64,000 nt of DNA from assembly GCF_008017805.1 (NCBI RefSeq), contig NZ_VRTT01000009.1:1-64000 (forward strand). Direction: 5' to 3'. Of this stretch, positions 17,231 through 26,903 are shown piece by piece. The position numbers and the translations under genes were made by a program. Positions within the stretch are counted from its first letter, which is position 1, and each line of letters opens with the position of its first letter. Origin of the DNA: Paenibacillus sp. N3.4. Its GTDB lineage: Bacteria; Bacillota; Bacilli; Paenibacillales; NBRC-103111. Under the pieces are notes generated by a model. That model was given only the letters and a program-made list of their open reading frames with translations. It made no database searches and was not told where the DNA came from.

Positions 17231-18337
17231 ATGAATGAATATCTCGTTCCTCTGACAAGCGCATGTACATTAGTTACGTTAAATTACATCGCGATTAAAG
17301 TTCGTAGCAAAATGTTAATTGATCGCTACGAGCTTTTTCTTGCCCCACTACTTACAGGACTAGCCTGCATCATCATGATGCTCGAACCCTTACCAGCGTC
17401 ACTGGGTATGATTGATTTGCGCTCTTTGCCCATCTTTATGGCAGGCTTGCGCTATGGCCTTCCTATCGCTTTGTTCTCCACTCTGCTGCCTTCGGTCTTC
17501 AGCTACATCTTGCACGAAAGCCATGGTTGGGTTATTATCGCGCAATACCTTGTCGGACCTGCGCTTCTCAGCTCCATCTTTCATAATAAGGAGTACCGGA
17601 GCGGCTTCATGGACATTCCTATTCGTCATTGCCTACAAATATGCTCGTTTGTCTTCCTTCTTGATTTATCTACGCACAGACTTATCACTAGCAGCCTATC
17701 CTGGCACTATGCCGGCGATCAAACATTTATGCTGGCCATCATGTCTGCAACCTTCATCGTCATCATTGTCATGGTGAACGATGAGAACAAAAACTGGCGC
17801 ATGCAGCGTCAATTAGAGCTTCAGGCCAATCAAGATGGGTTAACCAAGCTGCCCAATTTACGCAGCTTCATGCCAATCGCAAGTAATGTGCTGCGCAAAC
17901 GCAAAGTTGCGATCATGATGATCGACATTGATAATTTCAAACAGTACAACGATCAATATGGACATCTCGAAGGAGACCAATTACTCCGCGAGATCAGCAG
18001 TGTTCTGCGTAGTCATATCGATGAACAGGATTATTTGGCTAGATACGGTGGGGAAGAGTTTATTCTTCTTAGCACAGAAATCGATCCCTTGCGTCTAGCC
18101 GTCTATGCTGGGCGATTATGTAATGCTGTCGCCGATGCCTTCCTGACCAGTAATGAAAACCCATCGCCCATTACTATATCAATTGGAATTTCTATCGCAG
18201 ATTCACCTCAGAGTGAGCTTACGCTTATCATTTCCAAAGCTGATCATGCGCTCTACGCCTCCAAGCATAGCGGCAAAAACCGCTATACCTTTCACAGCCA
18301 TATCATTAACGATGATAAACAAATGAACGCTTACTAA
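17231..18337 (+). CDS. Membrane diguanylate cyclase (GGDEF) with 5TM sensor
   Basis: It is predicted to make cyclic di-GMP. Residues 1-185 form about six hydrophobic segments with the DLRSLPIFMAGLRYG phrase of the LytS/YhcK-type 5TM receptor family. The GGDEF domain occupies about 200-360, with DIDNFKQYNDQYGH and the active-site RYGGEEF (GGEEF at 273-277). The product-inhibition site is absent: the RxxD position reads DEQD (264-267). It may therefore be free of feedback inhibition. A PilZ receptor gene lies 5 kb away at 23784. It stands alone with a terminator. Confidence 0.93.
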   Translation: MNEYLVPLTSACTLVTLNYIAIKVRSKMLIDRYELFLAPLLTGLACIIMMLEPLPASLGMIDLRSLPIFMAGLRYGLPIALFSTLLPSVFSYILHESHGWVIIAQYLVGPALLSSIFHNKEYRSGFMDIPIRHCLQICSFVFLLDLSTHRLITSSLSWHYAGDQTFMLAIMSATFIVIIVMVNDENKNWRMQRQLELQANQDGLTKLPNLRSFMPIASNVLRKRKVAIMMIDIDNFKQYNDQYGHLEGDQLLREISSVLRSHIDEQDYLARYGGEEFILLSTEIDPLRLAVYAGRLCNAVADAFLTSNENPSPITISIGISIADSPQSELTLIISKADHALYASKHSGKNRYTFHSHIINDDKQMNAY

Positions 18338-18376
18338 TTCAGGATCAAGTTCATCCCGAAGGGTAAGCGTTCATTC
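18322..18376 (+). terminator. Terminator overlapping the end of the GGDEF gene
   Basis: AATGAACGCTTAC (18322-18334) pairs with GTAAGCGTTCATT (18363-18375). The left arm contains the last sense codons and stop of the gene. The T-run is weak, so this could also be a stabilising hairpin. Confidence 0.5.
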
Positions 18377-18392
18377 ATTATTGCTATAAGCA

Positions 18393-19097
18393 TTATGTAG
18401 CTTGCTTCATTTCATCTGGTAATTCCAAGCGGGATGCCAGCATATCCTCGCGGGTGGCAACCCATTGCTCGCGACTTGCCCTAATCATTCCCGCATCCAT
18501 AATCTTACGATCATTAATAATACGCGAAAACCATCTGACAGCTTCATTATAGTTGCTCAATCGACGATTCAATTCCCCGATCAAGAACATGAGCTTCGCG
18601 TTATTAATATCCATGCCTTCCGTTTCAAACACATGGATATAAGCTTCTAAAGCAAAAGCTAAGAAACGCTTCTCTTGCTCCCAATCCCCTGAGGATCGAT
18701 ATAACCAGGCCAAATGGTGAAGAAGTCCGGCAACAACACGTGATGACTCTTCTTTAATTTGTGCACACAGTAAGGCCAGCTTAAACGTTTGAACGGTACT
18801 CTCCCAATTCCGCTCACCGCAATAATCACGCATTGTCCAGTTTTCTGCCACTTTTTCTTGAAAAATACTTTTATGGGCTGGTTTCCAGGTCTGCGAAAAA
18901 TTTTCGGTATGAGCATACCCACAAAACGGACATATTCTCACCACATAGAAGTTAGGGTTGACATCTTTGTAGTGAATACAGAAGTCAGCATCCGTTTGGA
19001 TCGCTTTCTTGAAGCTGGGACGAACCTTCATCGTTTTGAAAGATTGGGTACAGTAGGTGCATGTTATTGAAATCTCATATAAAGGTTCAACCATCAT
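18393..19097 (-). CDS. DUF2225 family protein
   Basis: The 234-residue protein carries two cysteine pairs near the N-terminus (CTYC about residue 14 and CPFCGYAHTENF about 57), a likely zinc knuckle. A helical, tetratricopeptide-like region follows (ALLCAQIKEESS, AWLYRSSGDWEQEKRFL, ELNRRLSNYNEAVRWFSRI). This layout is that of DUF2225, common in Bacillales and of unknown function. It stands between the GGDEF and globin genes. Confidence 0.85.
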   Translation of the reverse strand: MMVEPLYEISITCTYCTQSFKTMKVRPSFKKAIQTDADFCIHYKDVNPNFYVVRICPFCGYAHTENFSQTWKPAHKSIFQEKVAENWTMRDYCGERNWESTVQTFKLALLCAQIKEESSRVVAGLLHHLAWLYRSSGDWEQEKRFLAFALEAYIHVFETEGMDINNAKLMFLIGELNRRLSNYNEAVRWFSRIINDRKIMDAGMIRASREQWVATREDMLASRLELPDEMKQAT

Positions 19098-19137
19098 GAA
19101 GCCCCGCCTTTTATATAAAATAGATAGGAAATAAGGA

Positions 19138-19530
19138 CTAGTCGTTCTCCGGTGTATTCACGAAGTGATAGGCGGAGCCTTTCAGCCTTTCCAATAAGAA
19201 ATCCCGTAAGTCGTCCGCTAGACCTACTTCGATCATCGCTTCCTTCATACAGTCAAGCCATGCATTAGCGCGTTCCATTGTAATCGGAAAAGGCATATGC
19301 CTGGCTCTCATCATCGGGTGTCCATACGTATCTGAATACAAGGATGGCCCACCAAAGAACTGGCTTAGAAATAAGTACTGTTTATTCATAACAGGTTCAA
19401 TATCCGAAGGGAACAGGGGCGCCAGAGAAGGGTGCTTCTGTACTTTAGGATAAAAAGCTTCCACAACTCGGCGAATCGTCTCTTCTCCCCCCATGGATTC
19501 AAACAACGTCCTGCGCTCACTTTCTGACAT
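19138..19530 (-). CDS. Truncated haemoglobin (group II, GlbO/YjbI type)
   Basis: This small haem protein binds O2 or NO. It is about 130 residues, with the 2-over-2 globin phrases GGEETIRRVVEAFY, FLSQFFGGPSLYSDTYGHPMMRARHMPFPI (quoted in part) and a proximal histidine in that last stretch. The ATG at 19530 is chosen because GAGAGGT precedes it; the frame extends ten residues further without a better site. A 32-residue membrane peptide gene ends just upstream. Confidence 0.92.
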   Translation of the reverse strand: MSESERRTLFESMGGEETIRRVVEAFYPKVQKHPSLAPLFPSDIEPVMNKQYLFLSQFFGGPSLYSDTYGHPMMRARHMPFPITMERANAWLDCMKEAMIEVGLADDLRDFLLERLKGSAYHFVNTPEND

Positions 19531-19556
19531 GGATAACCTCTCGTTCTTCAATCTCA

Positions 19557-19655
19557 TCAATAGTTTTCTAAATCTTCATCCCCTGCATGCATCAGTGTTT
19601 CTCGAATGACGAACACGAACAAACACACAGCCAAACCGGCAATGACACCTGTCAT
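19557..19655 (-). CDS. Small single-pass membrane protein, 32 residues
   Basis: This reading frame is below the usual annotation cut-off. It has a GGGAG ribosome site about 8 bases before the ATG at 19655, and its stop falls 27 bases before the globin start codon. It encodes one hydrophobic helix (GVIAGLAVCLFVFVI) and an acidic tail ending AGDEDLENY. The arrangement suggests cotranscription with the truncated haemoglobin. Function is unknown; it could be chance, but the ribosome site and hydrophobic pattern support it. Confidence 0.55.
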   Translation of the reverse strand: MTGVIAGLAVCLFVFVIRETLMHAGDEDLENY

Positions 19656-19809
19656 TTGAATCACTCCCGCTGTTAAGGATATAAGACTATATCTAGTTCT
19701 ATTTTACCATAAAAACGATGACTGAACAGCACCAAAGTCCAAGTTATTTCGAGCGGCATGTATGTCCTACCTAATTCATATAGTTGAATAGGAGGAGGTA
19801 TTTCATTCG

Positions 19810-21048
19810 ATGCAAAAACGAAACTTTACCGCGGCACTACTTATTTCTTGCGTAGTTATTGCTATTATCATATGCTTATTTGCCTTTCCTGATACCGCTC
19901 TTAAAGCAGCATTGCGCGGTGTATCTATCTGGTGGGATGTATTGTTTCCAGCACTCTTTCCTTTCCTCGTCATCTCCGACATTATGCTTGGCTTTGGCAT
20001 TGTCCATTTTTTTGGCACATTGCTTGATCCCATGATGCGCCCCGTCTTCCGTATCCCCGGTATCGGCGGATTCGTCATGGCCATGGGCTTCGCTGCTGGT
20101 TATCCCGTAGGTGCTAAGCTAACATCTCAGTTATGGGAACAGCAGCTTGTAAATCGGGAGGAGGGAGAACGACTCGTTGCTTTCACTACAAGCTCGGACC
20201 CTATCTTTCTTATCGGAGCCGTATCTGTAGGCTTCTTCCATGATGCCTCCCTAGCTATCATTCTTGCTGCGGCCCACTACGGAGGTTCGTTGCTTATTGG
20301 TTTAATGATGCGATTTCATGGCAGGAAGAGCCTGCCTTCTCCTCAGAGTATTAAAAGTAAAGGTTGGATTTGGAAGCGAGCCTTTGGTGCTATGCACTTG
20401 GCTCGTTTGAAAGACGGCAGATCGATAGGCACACTGCTCAGTCAGTCCATTGTGCAATCTCTTGGCCTAATATTCGTAGTAGGGGGATTAGTTGTATTCT
20501 TCTCTGTCGTTTTGGAGGTTCTCACCGCAGCAAAGGTGATGAATGTCATTTATGTCCTCATTGCGTCCGTCCTTCAGCTAACAGGGCTGCCTCATGAGCT
20601 TTCGCAGGCCGTCATGAATGGGGTGTTTGAGGTTACGCTAGGAGCGAAGGCTGCGGGCAATGCCTCAGCAACAATAGCTCTCTCCAGTAAAGTCGCCATC
20701 GCGGCTTTCATCTTGTCATGGGGCGGGTTGTCCGTTCATGCTCAGATTGTTAGCTTGCTCAGCCATACCAATATGCGATATAGGCCATTTATTTTCGCTC
20801 GCTTCATTCACGCTATGATCTCAGCTGCTATTGTGCTCGTTATTTGGGAGCCAATGCAAGCTTTTCGCGAACAAACCGCTGTTTTCATGCCTCAATTCGA
20901 TGCCAATTCTCCCCTTACCAGCTTCATTAAACTGATGGTTCCCATTAGTGGGAGCATCATAATCGGTACTTTGGCAGTCATTGTCGCGCTCTTTGTTGCA
21001 TATTCCTTACTTAAACTCGTGTATGAAAAGGTTGGTGGAACAAGATAA
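19810..21048 (+). CDS. ylbJ: Sporulation integral membrane protein YlbJ
   Basis: This 412-residue membrane protein is needed for proper spore formation in Bacillus. It has about eight to ten membrane segments and nucleoside-recognition (GATE-type) features: WWDVLFPALFPFLVISD near residue 41 and GFAAGYPVGAKL near 96. AGGAGGAGGT precedes the ATG. The phosphorylase gene starts almost at its stop codon, though the two are not obviously linked in function. Confidence 0.92.
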   Translation: MQKRNFTAALLISCVVIAIIICLFAFPDTALKAALRGVSIWWDVLFPALFPFLVISDIMLGFGIVHFFGTLLDPMMRPVFRIPGIGGFVMAMGFAAGYPVGAKLTSQLWEQQLVNREEGERLVAFTTSSDPIFLIGAVSVGFFHDASLAIILAAAHYGGSLLIGLMMRFHGRKSLPSPQSIKSKGWIWKRAFGAMHLARLKDGRSIGTLLSQSIVQSLGLIFVVGGLVVFFSVVLEVLTAAKVMNVIYVLIASVLQLTGLPHELSQAVMNGVFEVTLGAKAAGNASATIALSSKVAIAAFILSWGGLSVHAQIVSLLSHTNMRYRPFIFARFIHAMISAAIVLVIWEPMQAFREQTAVFMPQFDANSPLTSFIKLMVPISGSIIIGTLAVIVALFVAYSLLKLVYEKVGGTR

Positions 21049-21049
21049 T

Positions 21050-23658
21050 ATGGGTATTCAATTTGATGCTGATCATCATAAAGGGAGAGAATATGTCAAT
21101 ATGCAACAAGCAACCTATCTTCAGGATAAGAAACTTTTGCCTCCAAATATAAACCGTCTTTCCGACCTAGCTTATAATCTTTGGTTTAGTTGGAACCATG
21201 ATGCGTTGGAGCTATTTGCACGAATCGATCCAGTTCAGTGGAAGCAATCCGGACATAATCCTGTTCGTCTTCTTCATGAGGCCAGCGAGAGTCAACTGCA
21301 GCAACTTAGCGAAGATCCGGACTTTCTTCAATCCTATCAGCAAGTAATTGCTCAGTTTGACGACTATTTAAATGGCTCTACATGGTTTCGAGAAAAACAC
21401 GCCGATCGAGACTACGTACAAATTGCTTATTTCTCAGCAGAATTCGGTTTCCATGAATCTTTGCCGATTTACTCAGGTGGATTAGGTATTCTGGCAGGCG
21501 ACCACGCCAAATCAGCAAGCGATTTGGGGATCCCTTTAGTAGGCGTCGGACTCCTCTATAAAAAAGGGTATTTCACACAAAAGATCGATGCATCGGGCAG
21601 TCAACAAAGCGAACATTTTCAATATGATTTCACCAAGCTGCCGATCCAACCCGTACTTCAAGACGATCATCAGCTTACAATATCCATAGATATGCCCGGA
21701 CGAACGATCACCTTGCAAATATGGCGTGTCCATGTAGGCAGGAATATCATTTACTTGCTGGATGCCGACCATGAAGCGAATCAACAAGCTGATAAAGACT
21801 TAACGGCACAGCTTTACGGCGGCAATCAAGATACGCGTATTGCCCAGGAAATCGTTCTTGGCATTGGCGGCGTTAAGGCGCTTCGCGCCATTCACTATTA
21901 TCCCAATGTGTATCACATTAACGAAGGCCATGCCGCCTTTCTTACGCTGGAACGGCTCAAGGAGCTCTTACAACTGGGTCTGCCGTTTCATGTGGCTGTG
22001 GAAACCATTAGATCAGCTACTGTTTTTACCACCCATACTCCCGTACCGGCAGGTCATGATACGTTCTCCATACAGATGGTTGAACACTATCTGAGCCCCA
22101 TGCTCCAGGAGCTATCTCGTTACAAACAAGATATAATAGCGCTTGGTCTTGATCATCACACAGGCCAATTCAATATGACCTACCTGGCTATGAATACGGC
22201 TGGCATGCGCAATGGTGTCAGCAAGCTGCACGGGCAAGTATCCAGAGAAATGTTCAAAGAGTTCCATGGCCATCTGGATGCGAACGAAGTTCCGATCAGT
22301 TCCATCACCAATGGCGTCCACTTAGACACCTGGACAGCTCCGCAATGGAAGGAGCTGCTGGAGCGTTTTCTTCCCGGAACATGGAAAGTGGAGCAGGCCA
22401 ATAAGCATCAATGGCAGCAGATTGAAGTCATTCCGGATGAATCCATTTGGAAAGTTCACCAGCACTTAAAGGATGCTCTGATTCGCTACGCACGCCACAA
22501 TCTCATGGAGCAGCGAAGACGTAATAGCGAGTCTGAGGAAAGAATAGAAGAAGTTAGACAATACTTGAATCCAAAAGCTTTGACGATCGGATTCGCAAGG
22601 AGGTTCGCTACGTACAAGCGGGCAAATCTCATTTTTAACGATTTGTACCGTCTCAAGAAAATAGTGAATGATCCAGAGCGTCCCGTTCAATTTATTTTTG
22701 CCGGTAAAGCCCATCCCGCTGATTACCCGGGTCAAGAACTGATTCGCGAGATTTACCGGGTTTCACAAATGAAGGAGTTTCTTGGGAAAATTGTGATTTT
22801 AGAAAACTACGACATTACGATGGCACGTTTTTTAGTGCAAGGTGTAGATGTCTGGTTAAATAATCCGCGGAGACCTTTGGAAGCAAGCGGAACGAGTGGA
22901 CAAAAAGCAGCCATGAACGGTGTGCTGAATTTCAGCGTGCTGGATGGTTGGTGGGAAGAAGGCTATAACGGAACGAATGGTTGGGCTATAGGATCTACAG
23001 GAAATGCGGATTGGGCAACGCAAGAAAAAGAAAATACGGAATCCATTTATCAAACCCTGCAAAAGGAGATTATTCCCCTTTTCTACAATCAGGGAGATCT
23101 TCCTCATCAGTGGATTAGCCGCATGAAGCGTTCATTCAATCACTTAGTCCCGTTTTTAACACACATCGGATGGTACAGGATTACACAGAGCTAACTTATT
23201 TACCGACAGCTGAACGTGCTCGACTGTTTGTTGACCATCATTACGATGTCGCGACTAAAGTTGCTGATTATAAGCGTTTCATCCGCAACAATTGGTATCA
23301 TGTCAAGATTATTGGCGTTGATGACCGAACTTCCGACTTGTGTACCGAGCCTGCGCCTGACGGGATGAAGCCAACAACCAAGGAAATAACAGCACAAGTC
23401 CTGTTTGGTCCCATCTGGCCGCAAGATGCCGCGGTTGAGGTCCTCTTTTACGAAGAAAATGAGGGGCCATGGCGGCAAGTTATTGTTCCCATGGAGCCCT
23501 TTGGTGAGCTTATTGATCAAACACAAAGTTATAAAGCTAACATTCCGGCACATCTTGCTCATGGTCCGCACTTTTCAATCCGTGTGCGCCCCATCTCATC
23601 TAACTTTGCCCACTCTTTTGAACTTTCCTTGATCACAAGCACGAATACATCAGAGTAA
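21050..23658 (+). pseudogene. glgP: Alpha-glucan (glycogen/maltodextrin) phosphorylase, frameshifted
   Basis: This enzyme releases glucose-1-phosphate from alpha-glucans. The N-terminal region (LSDLAYNLWFSWNHDALELF) is the DUF3417 domain typical of this GT35 branch. The catalytic core holds YFSAEFGFHESLPIYSGGLG, FTTHTPVPAGHD and the phosphate-binding NNPRRPLEASGTSGQKAAMNG (quoted in part). The frame ends early at 23194. The true C-terminus continues in the next frame from NTHRMVQDYTELTYLP to 23658. Adding one T to the T5 run at 23153-23157 restores the family phrase FNTHRMV. The start is 21050 or 21101; both have moderate ribosome sites. Confidence 0.9.
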
Positions 23659-23677
23659 TATGCCAATTTCATCTATT

Positions 23678-23702
23678 AAGCCCCTTTTGGGGCTTTTCTT
23701 AT
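23678..23702 (+). terminator. Terminator of the phosphorylase gene
   Basis: AAGCCCC-TTTT-GGGGCTT with a following TTTCTT makes a simple factor-independent terminator 20 bases after the stop. Confidence 0.85.
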
Positions 23703-23783
23703 TGTCGTTAATAAATTATGATGAAGGGTGAAGGCACGTAACGTTTATGGTTGTGAATGCAAATCTAACCACTTGGTGATGCT

Positions 23784-24458
23784 ATGGATTGGAATAAGGC
23801 GCTAGAACTGGCATTTATCGCTCCAAAAAAGGAATGTCATTTGATCATCGTCGGAGAATCAAAGGATGGGCAGCCTTTTTGCTATGAAGAAAATTTTCTC
23901 ATAGACCAAATTGGTGAAACCTCGTTTATTGTTTCATTAGAACTGCCAGGTTTGTTTCCTTTTGAGAAGCTCGAACATGTCTCATTAGTTGAATTTTCAT
24001 TTCGAACCCGTGGAATTTTATATTATGCCTATGTGGATTTCATCCATTTGGAACTGAAAAAGTCACTTGGTTACCTGACATTGTCCCTTCCAGAAGAGAT
24101 TCTTCATCACCAGAAGAGACAGTTTAACCGAACTAAGCTTTCGCTGCGTACACCAATCACACTGCAAATTGTGGGTATTCGCGGGATTTCAGCACGGAAA
24201 GGTGTGGCCTTTGCCGGACAATTGCTCGATATTAGCGCTGGGGGTCTTTCATTCTTAACGACTAATCGGCTTTTTTATCCTTTATTTCTGGAATTCAGTT
24301 TTATTCTCCCCCATCTTCCCCATCCCATTACTGCATATGGCGAAATAGTCAGAGTAACTAATTTCAGTAATGACTCCTACCGAGTGGCCGCTGAATTCCG
24401 ACATACGCCTGATTCGATACTGCAAGAAATTGATAAATATTGCTCAATGAACAGCTAG
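23784..24458 (+). CDS. PilZ domain (YcgR-type) cyclic di-GMP receptor
   Basis: It is predicted to bind cyclic di-GMP and modulate motility or surface functions. Residues 1-105 are a YcgR-like beta domain. The PilZ domain starts near residue 110 with RQFNR (the RxxxR half of the binding site), followed by DISAGGLSF (the D/NxSxxG half). Both halves are intact. The 224-residue length fits. It is separated from its neighbours by a terminator upstream and about 50 bases downstream. Confidence 0.9.
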   Translation: MDWNKALELAFIAPKKECHLIIVGESKDGQPFCYEENFLIDQIGETSFIVSLELPGLFPFEKLEHVSLVEFSFRTRGILYYAYVDFIHLELKKSLGYLTLSLPEEILHHQKRQFNRTKLSLRTPITLQIVGIRGISARKGVAFAGQLLDISAGGLSFLTTNRLFYPLFLEFSFILPHLPHPITAYGEIVRVTNFSNDSYRVAAEFRHTPDSILQEIDKYCSMNS

Positions 24459-24506
24459 CGATAGCCTTTTATTTTCGCTGGAGCATAACGCTTAGGAGGA
24501 AAAGAA

Positions 24507-25318
24507 TTGAAATACAATGTCATTGAACGAGGGGATGAAATCTCCAAGGATTTGACCGAGCGGTTTCACTCTCTCGCTGCTCAACATGGTATGCCAAGGG
24601 ATGAAAAGCATCCCGACATTGTCCTCTCGATTGGCGGGGACGGCACTATGCTGCAAGCCTTTCATCAATATGTGGATCAACTGGAGAAGATCGCTTTCGT
24701 AGGTATTCATACCGGCCATTTAGGCTTCTTTGCAGACTGGAAACAAACGAATTGGATGATCTCGCCTCTTTAATGTTTCATGTGACGAAACCGGATGATC
24801 TGCACATTGTGCAATATCCACTTGTTGAAATAGAAATCACAACGCAAACTGGTGTCGAAACGCATTTAGCATTGAATGAATTTACGATCAGAGGCATCGA
24901 AGTTTCCTTAGTTGCTCAATTGCATGTTAATAATGAAATGTTTGAAATGTTCCGTGGGGATGGCATTTGTATCTCTTCACCTGCAGGCAGCACCGCTTAT
25001 AACAAAAGCTTGGGAGGGGCTATGGTTCATCCTTCCTTGGAGGCCATTCAAATTGCTGAAATCGCGTCGATTAATAATCGCGTTTATCGTACTTTGGGGT
25101 CCTCGATGATTTTGCCTAATCATCATCATTGTGACATTTACCCCAAGGCTCATCAAAATATGCTGCTCTCTCTAGATCATCTGTACATGCAGCGTGATGA
25201 TGTTGTTTCTATCCGCTGCCGTGTTGCGCCGGGTGTGAAAGTCAAATTTGCACGATTCCGCCCCTTTCCTTTCTGGAATCGCGTCCGTGAAGCCTTCGTC
25301 GGTTTAGAAGTGAAATGA
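24507..25318 (+). pseudogene. nadK: NAD kinase, frameshifted
   Basis: NAD kinase makes NADP and is usually essential. The TTG start at 24507 follows AGGAGG. The first part holds the family GGDGTML motif and HTGHLGFFADW. A stop appears at 24771-24773. The rest continues in another frame from LDDLASLMFHV and holds NEFTIRG, FRGDGICISSPAGSTAYNKSLGG and a normal C-terminus. Restoring one A to the A3 run at 24745-24747 joins them as ADWKQNELDDLA. Length and motifs match the B. subtilis NadF (YjbN) type. A sequencing error is likely, although a second NAD kinase elsewhere could make loss tolerable. Confidence 0.92.
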
Positions 25319-25352
25319 GAAAACCTCTATCGAGGCCATTCAATGATGAGCG

Positions 25353-25399
25353 ACCTAATATAGGGATCTTTGGTTTTCGACCAGATCCCTATATTAGGT
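25353..25399. repeat. Long 17-bp stem-loop after nadK
   Basis: ACCTAATATAGGGATCT (25353-25369) is perfectly complementary to 25383-25399, with a 13-base loop. TTTTA follows on plus, so it may serve as the nadK terminator. It is the first of three structures in a row. Confidence 0.75.
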
Positions 25400-25409
25400 T
25401 TTATCGCCA

Positions 25410-25453
25410 ATAAGAAAGCCGTTTTCGGGAACCGAAAACTTATACTTTCTTAT
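25410..25453. repeat. Nested stem-loop
   Basis: The outer arms ATAAGAAAG (25410-25418) and CTTTCTTAT (25445-25453) enclose an inner stem GTTTTCGG/CCGAAAAC (25421-25439). The right side contains AAAACTTATACTTTCT, which also occurs near 625-640. Confidence 0.65.
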
Positions 25454-25463
25454 GTGGAAAACA

Positions 25464-25499
25464 AAAATGCCCTTTTCCACAATGTGGACAGGGCATTTT
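25464..25499. terminator. Bidirectional terminator between nadK and yutD
   Basis: AAAATGCCCT and AGGGCATTTT form the outer stem, with TCCACA/TGTGGA inside. A and T runs at the ends allow termination in both directions; it lies 12 bases after the yutD stop. Confidence 0.82.
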
Positions 25500-25510
25500 G
25501 TTATAAAAAG

Positions 25511-25825
25511 CTATGTTGTCGTTCCAACAGCTTCATTCGGTGCCTGCTGCTTGGCATTGACCTTTTCGATAATGAAGTAGGCACAACCAAAATTACAGTA
25601 TTCATTCAGGTAATCTTGGAGTGCTGCTATTGAGGATTCTTTCGTTGCTTTAGGATGTATTTCCTTAAAAAATCCCCTCAGCCTGAGTTGGCTGTATCCC
25701 CAATCTCCGACAATATAATCGTAGCGTTCAAGCACTTCGCTAAAGCGGTCTCGGAAAACTTCAAAATTCCAACCATTTTTATGGTCCGTAACGAGCTCGT
25801 ATGTTTTATTGGCAATATGGATCAT
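25511..25825 (-). CDS. yutD: YutD family protein
   Basis: This conserved protein of Bacillales and relatives has unknown function. Diagnostic phrases are GKTYEL-like NKTYELVTDH, FSEVLERYDYIVGDWGYSQLRLRGFF and YLNEYCNFGCAYFI. The ATG at 25825 matches the family N-terminus; a GTG five codons earlier overlaps the ribosome site. It follows lipA on the minus strand, as in B. subtilis where yutD lies near lipA (yutB). Confidence 0.88.
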   Translation of the reverse strand: MIHIANKTYELVTDHKNGWNFEVFRDRFSEVLERYDYIVGDWGYSQLRLRGFFKEIHPKATKESSIAALQDYLNEYCNFGCAYFIIEKVNAKQQAPNEAVGTTT

Positions 25826-25870
25826 GATATGAGGAAGCACTCCTTTCTAAGATCCGGTTGGGGTTATAGA

Positions 25871-26746
25871 CTAGGCATTCGTTGCAGCTTTGACCTGCTC
25901 ATGGGCATGGTACGAACTTCTGACCAATGGCCCAGATTCCACATGCTTGAAGCCGCGTTTCATGCCTTCCTCTTTGAGAAGGGCAAACTGTTCAGGCGTG
26001 TAATACTTACTTACAGCCAAATGTTTCGTTGTCGGCTGAAGATACTGTCCAATCGTCATGATGTCGCAATTTACGGCGCGTAGATCTTCCATCGTTTGCA
26101 GCAACTCGTCCCACTCCTCACCAACACCAATCATAACGCTGGATTTGGTTGGAATGTTAGGGGCCATTTGTTTGGACCGCTCGAGGAGCTCAAGAGAACG
26201 TCGATACTTCGCTTTGGAGCGTACGCGGTCAGACATGCGTTCAACCGTTTCCATATTATGATTCAAGATATCGGGCTTTGCTTCAAGTACGGTACGCAGT
26301 GAAGCTTCGCGGCCCAAGAAATCAGGAATTAACACTTCCACGGTGCACATTGGCATTTTACGGCGAATGGCTTTGATCGTTTCAGCGAATATCATTGCGC
26401 CTCCGTCTTCCAGATCATCTCTGGCAACGGACGTTACAACACAATGCCGAAGACCCATTTGCAAGGCTGCATCCGCCACACGTTCCGGCTCTTGTAAGTC
26501 CAACTCCGTAGGGAGTCCGGTTGTAACCGCGCAGAAACGACATGCTCTTGTACAAATATCGCCTAATATCATAAAGGTTGCTGTCCGATTTGCCCAGCAT
26601 TCGTGTATGTTCGGACATCTGGCTTCTTCACACACTGTATGGAGCGTTTTGGAACGCATCATGGATTTAATTTCTTTAAAATTTTCGTCAGTCTTCAAAT
26701 TAATCTTTAGCCAATCTGGTTTTCTTTCAAGAGGTTTCGTAGGCAC
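25871..26746 (-). CDS. lipA: Lipoyl synthase
   Basis: This radical-SAM enzyme inserts two sulfurs into octanoyl groups on 2-oxoacid dehydrogenases and GcvH. It shows the auxiliary-cluster set [12 protein letters not shown], the radical-SAM set CTRACRFC and the C-terminal RSSYHA. A GTG start at 26746 (after AAGGCGGGA) gives the usual length of about 291. The longer upstream frame is rejected because a promoter (TTGTTT-16-TATAAT) lies inside it. Confidence 0.95.
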   Translation of the reverse strand: MPTKPLERKPDWLKINLKTDENFKEIKSMMRSKTLHTVCEEARCPNIHECWANRTATFMILGDICTRACRFCAVTTGLPTELDLQEPERVADAALQMGLRHCVVTSVARDDLEDGGAMIFAETIKAIRRKMPMCTVEVLIPDFLGREASLRTVLEAKPDILNHNMETVERMSDRVRSKAKYRRSLELLERSKQMAPNIPTKSSVMIGVGEEWDELLQTMEDLRAVNCDIMTIGQYLQPTTKHLAVSKYYTPEQFALLKEEGMKRGFKHVESGPLVRSSYHAHEQVKAATNA

Positions 26747-26785
26747 CTGTGAATCCCGCCTTTTTGTTGGTTTCTCATTGTTGTT

Positions 26786-26813
26786 ATTATAACATGAATG
26801 ACTGACAAAACAA
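26786..26813 (-). promoter_or_regulatory. Promoter of lipA
   Basis: On the minus strand TTGTTT (26808-26813) and TATAAT (26786-26791) are 16 bases apart, 40 bases upstream of the GTG start of lipA. Confidence 0.6.
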
Positions 26814-26903
26814 TCCACTTTACCTGTCACTTATGTTACACTAAACAAGATGAACCAAAGCAGCTAACTAATCTACATAAAGGCTGTATGGGAGGGAAAA
26901 ATC

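Noticed and set aside
23149-23200. Programmed ribosomal frameshift in glgP
   Set aside because: No canonical slippery heptamer or downstream pseudoknot is evident, and five other genes show the same homopolymer loss.
26343-26792. 149-residue plus-strand frame opposite lipA
   Set aside because: Mirror frame of lipA without ribosome site or recognisable content.
26747-26830. Longer lipA product from 26830
   Set aside because: A promoter lies inside the extension and AAGGCGGGA precedes the GTG at 26746, which gives the normal protein length.
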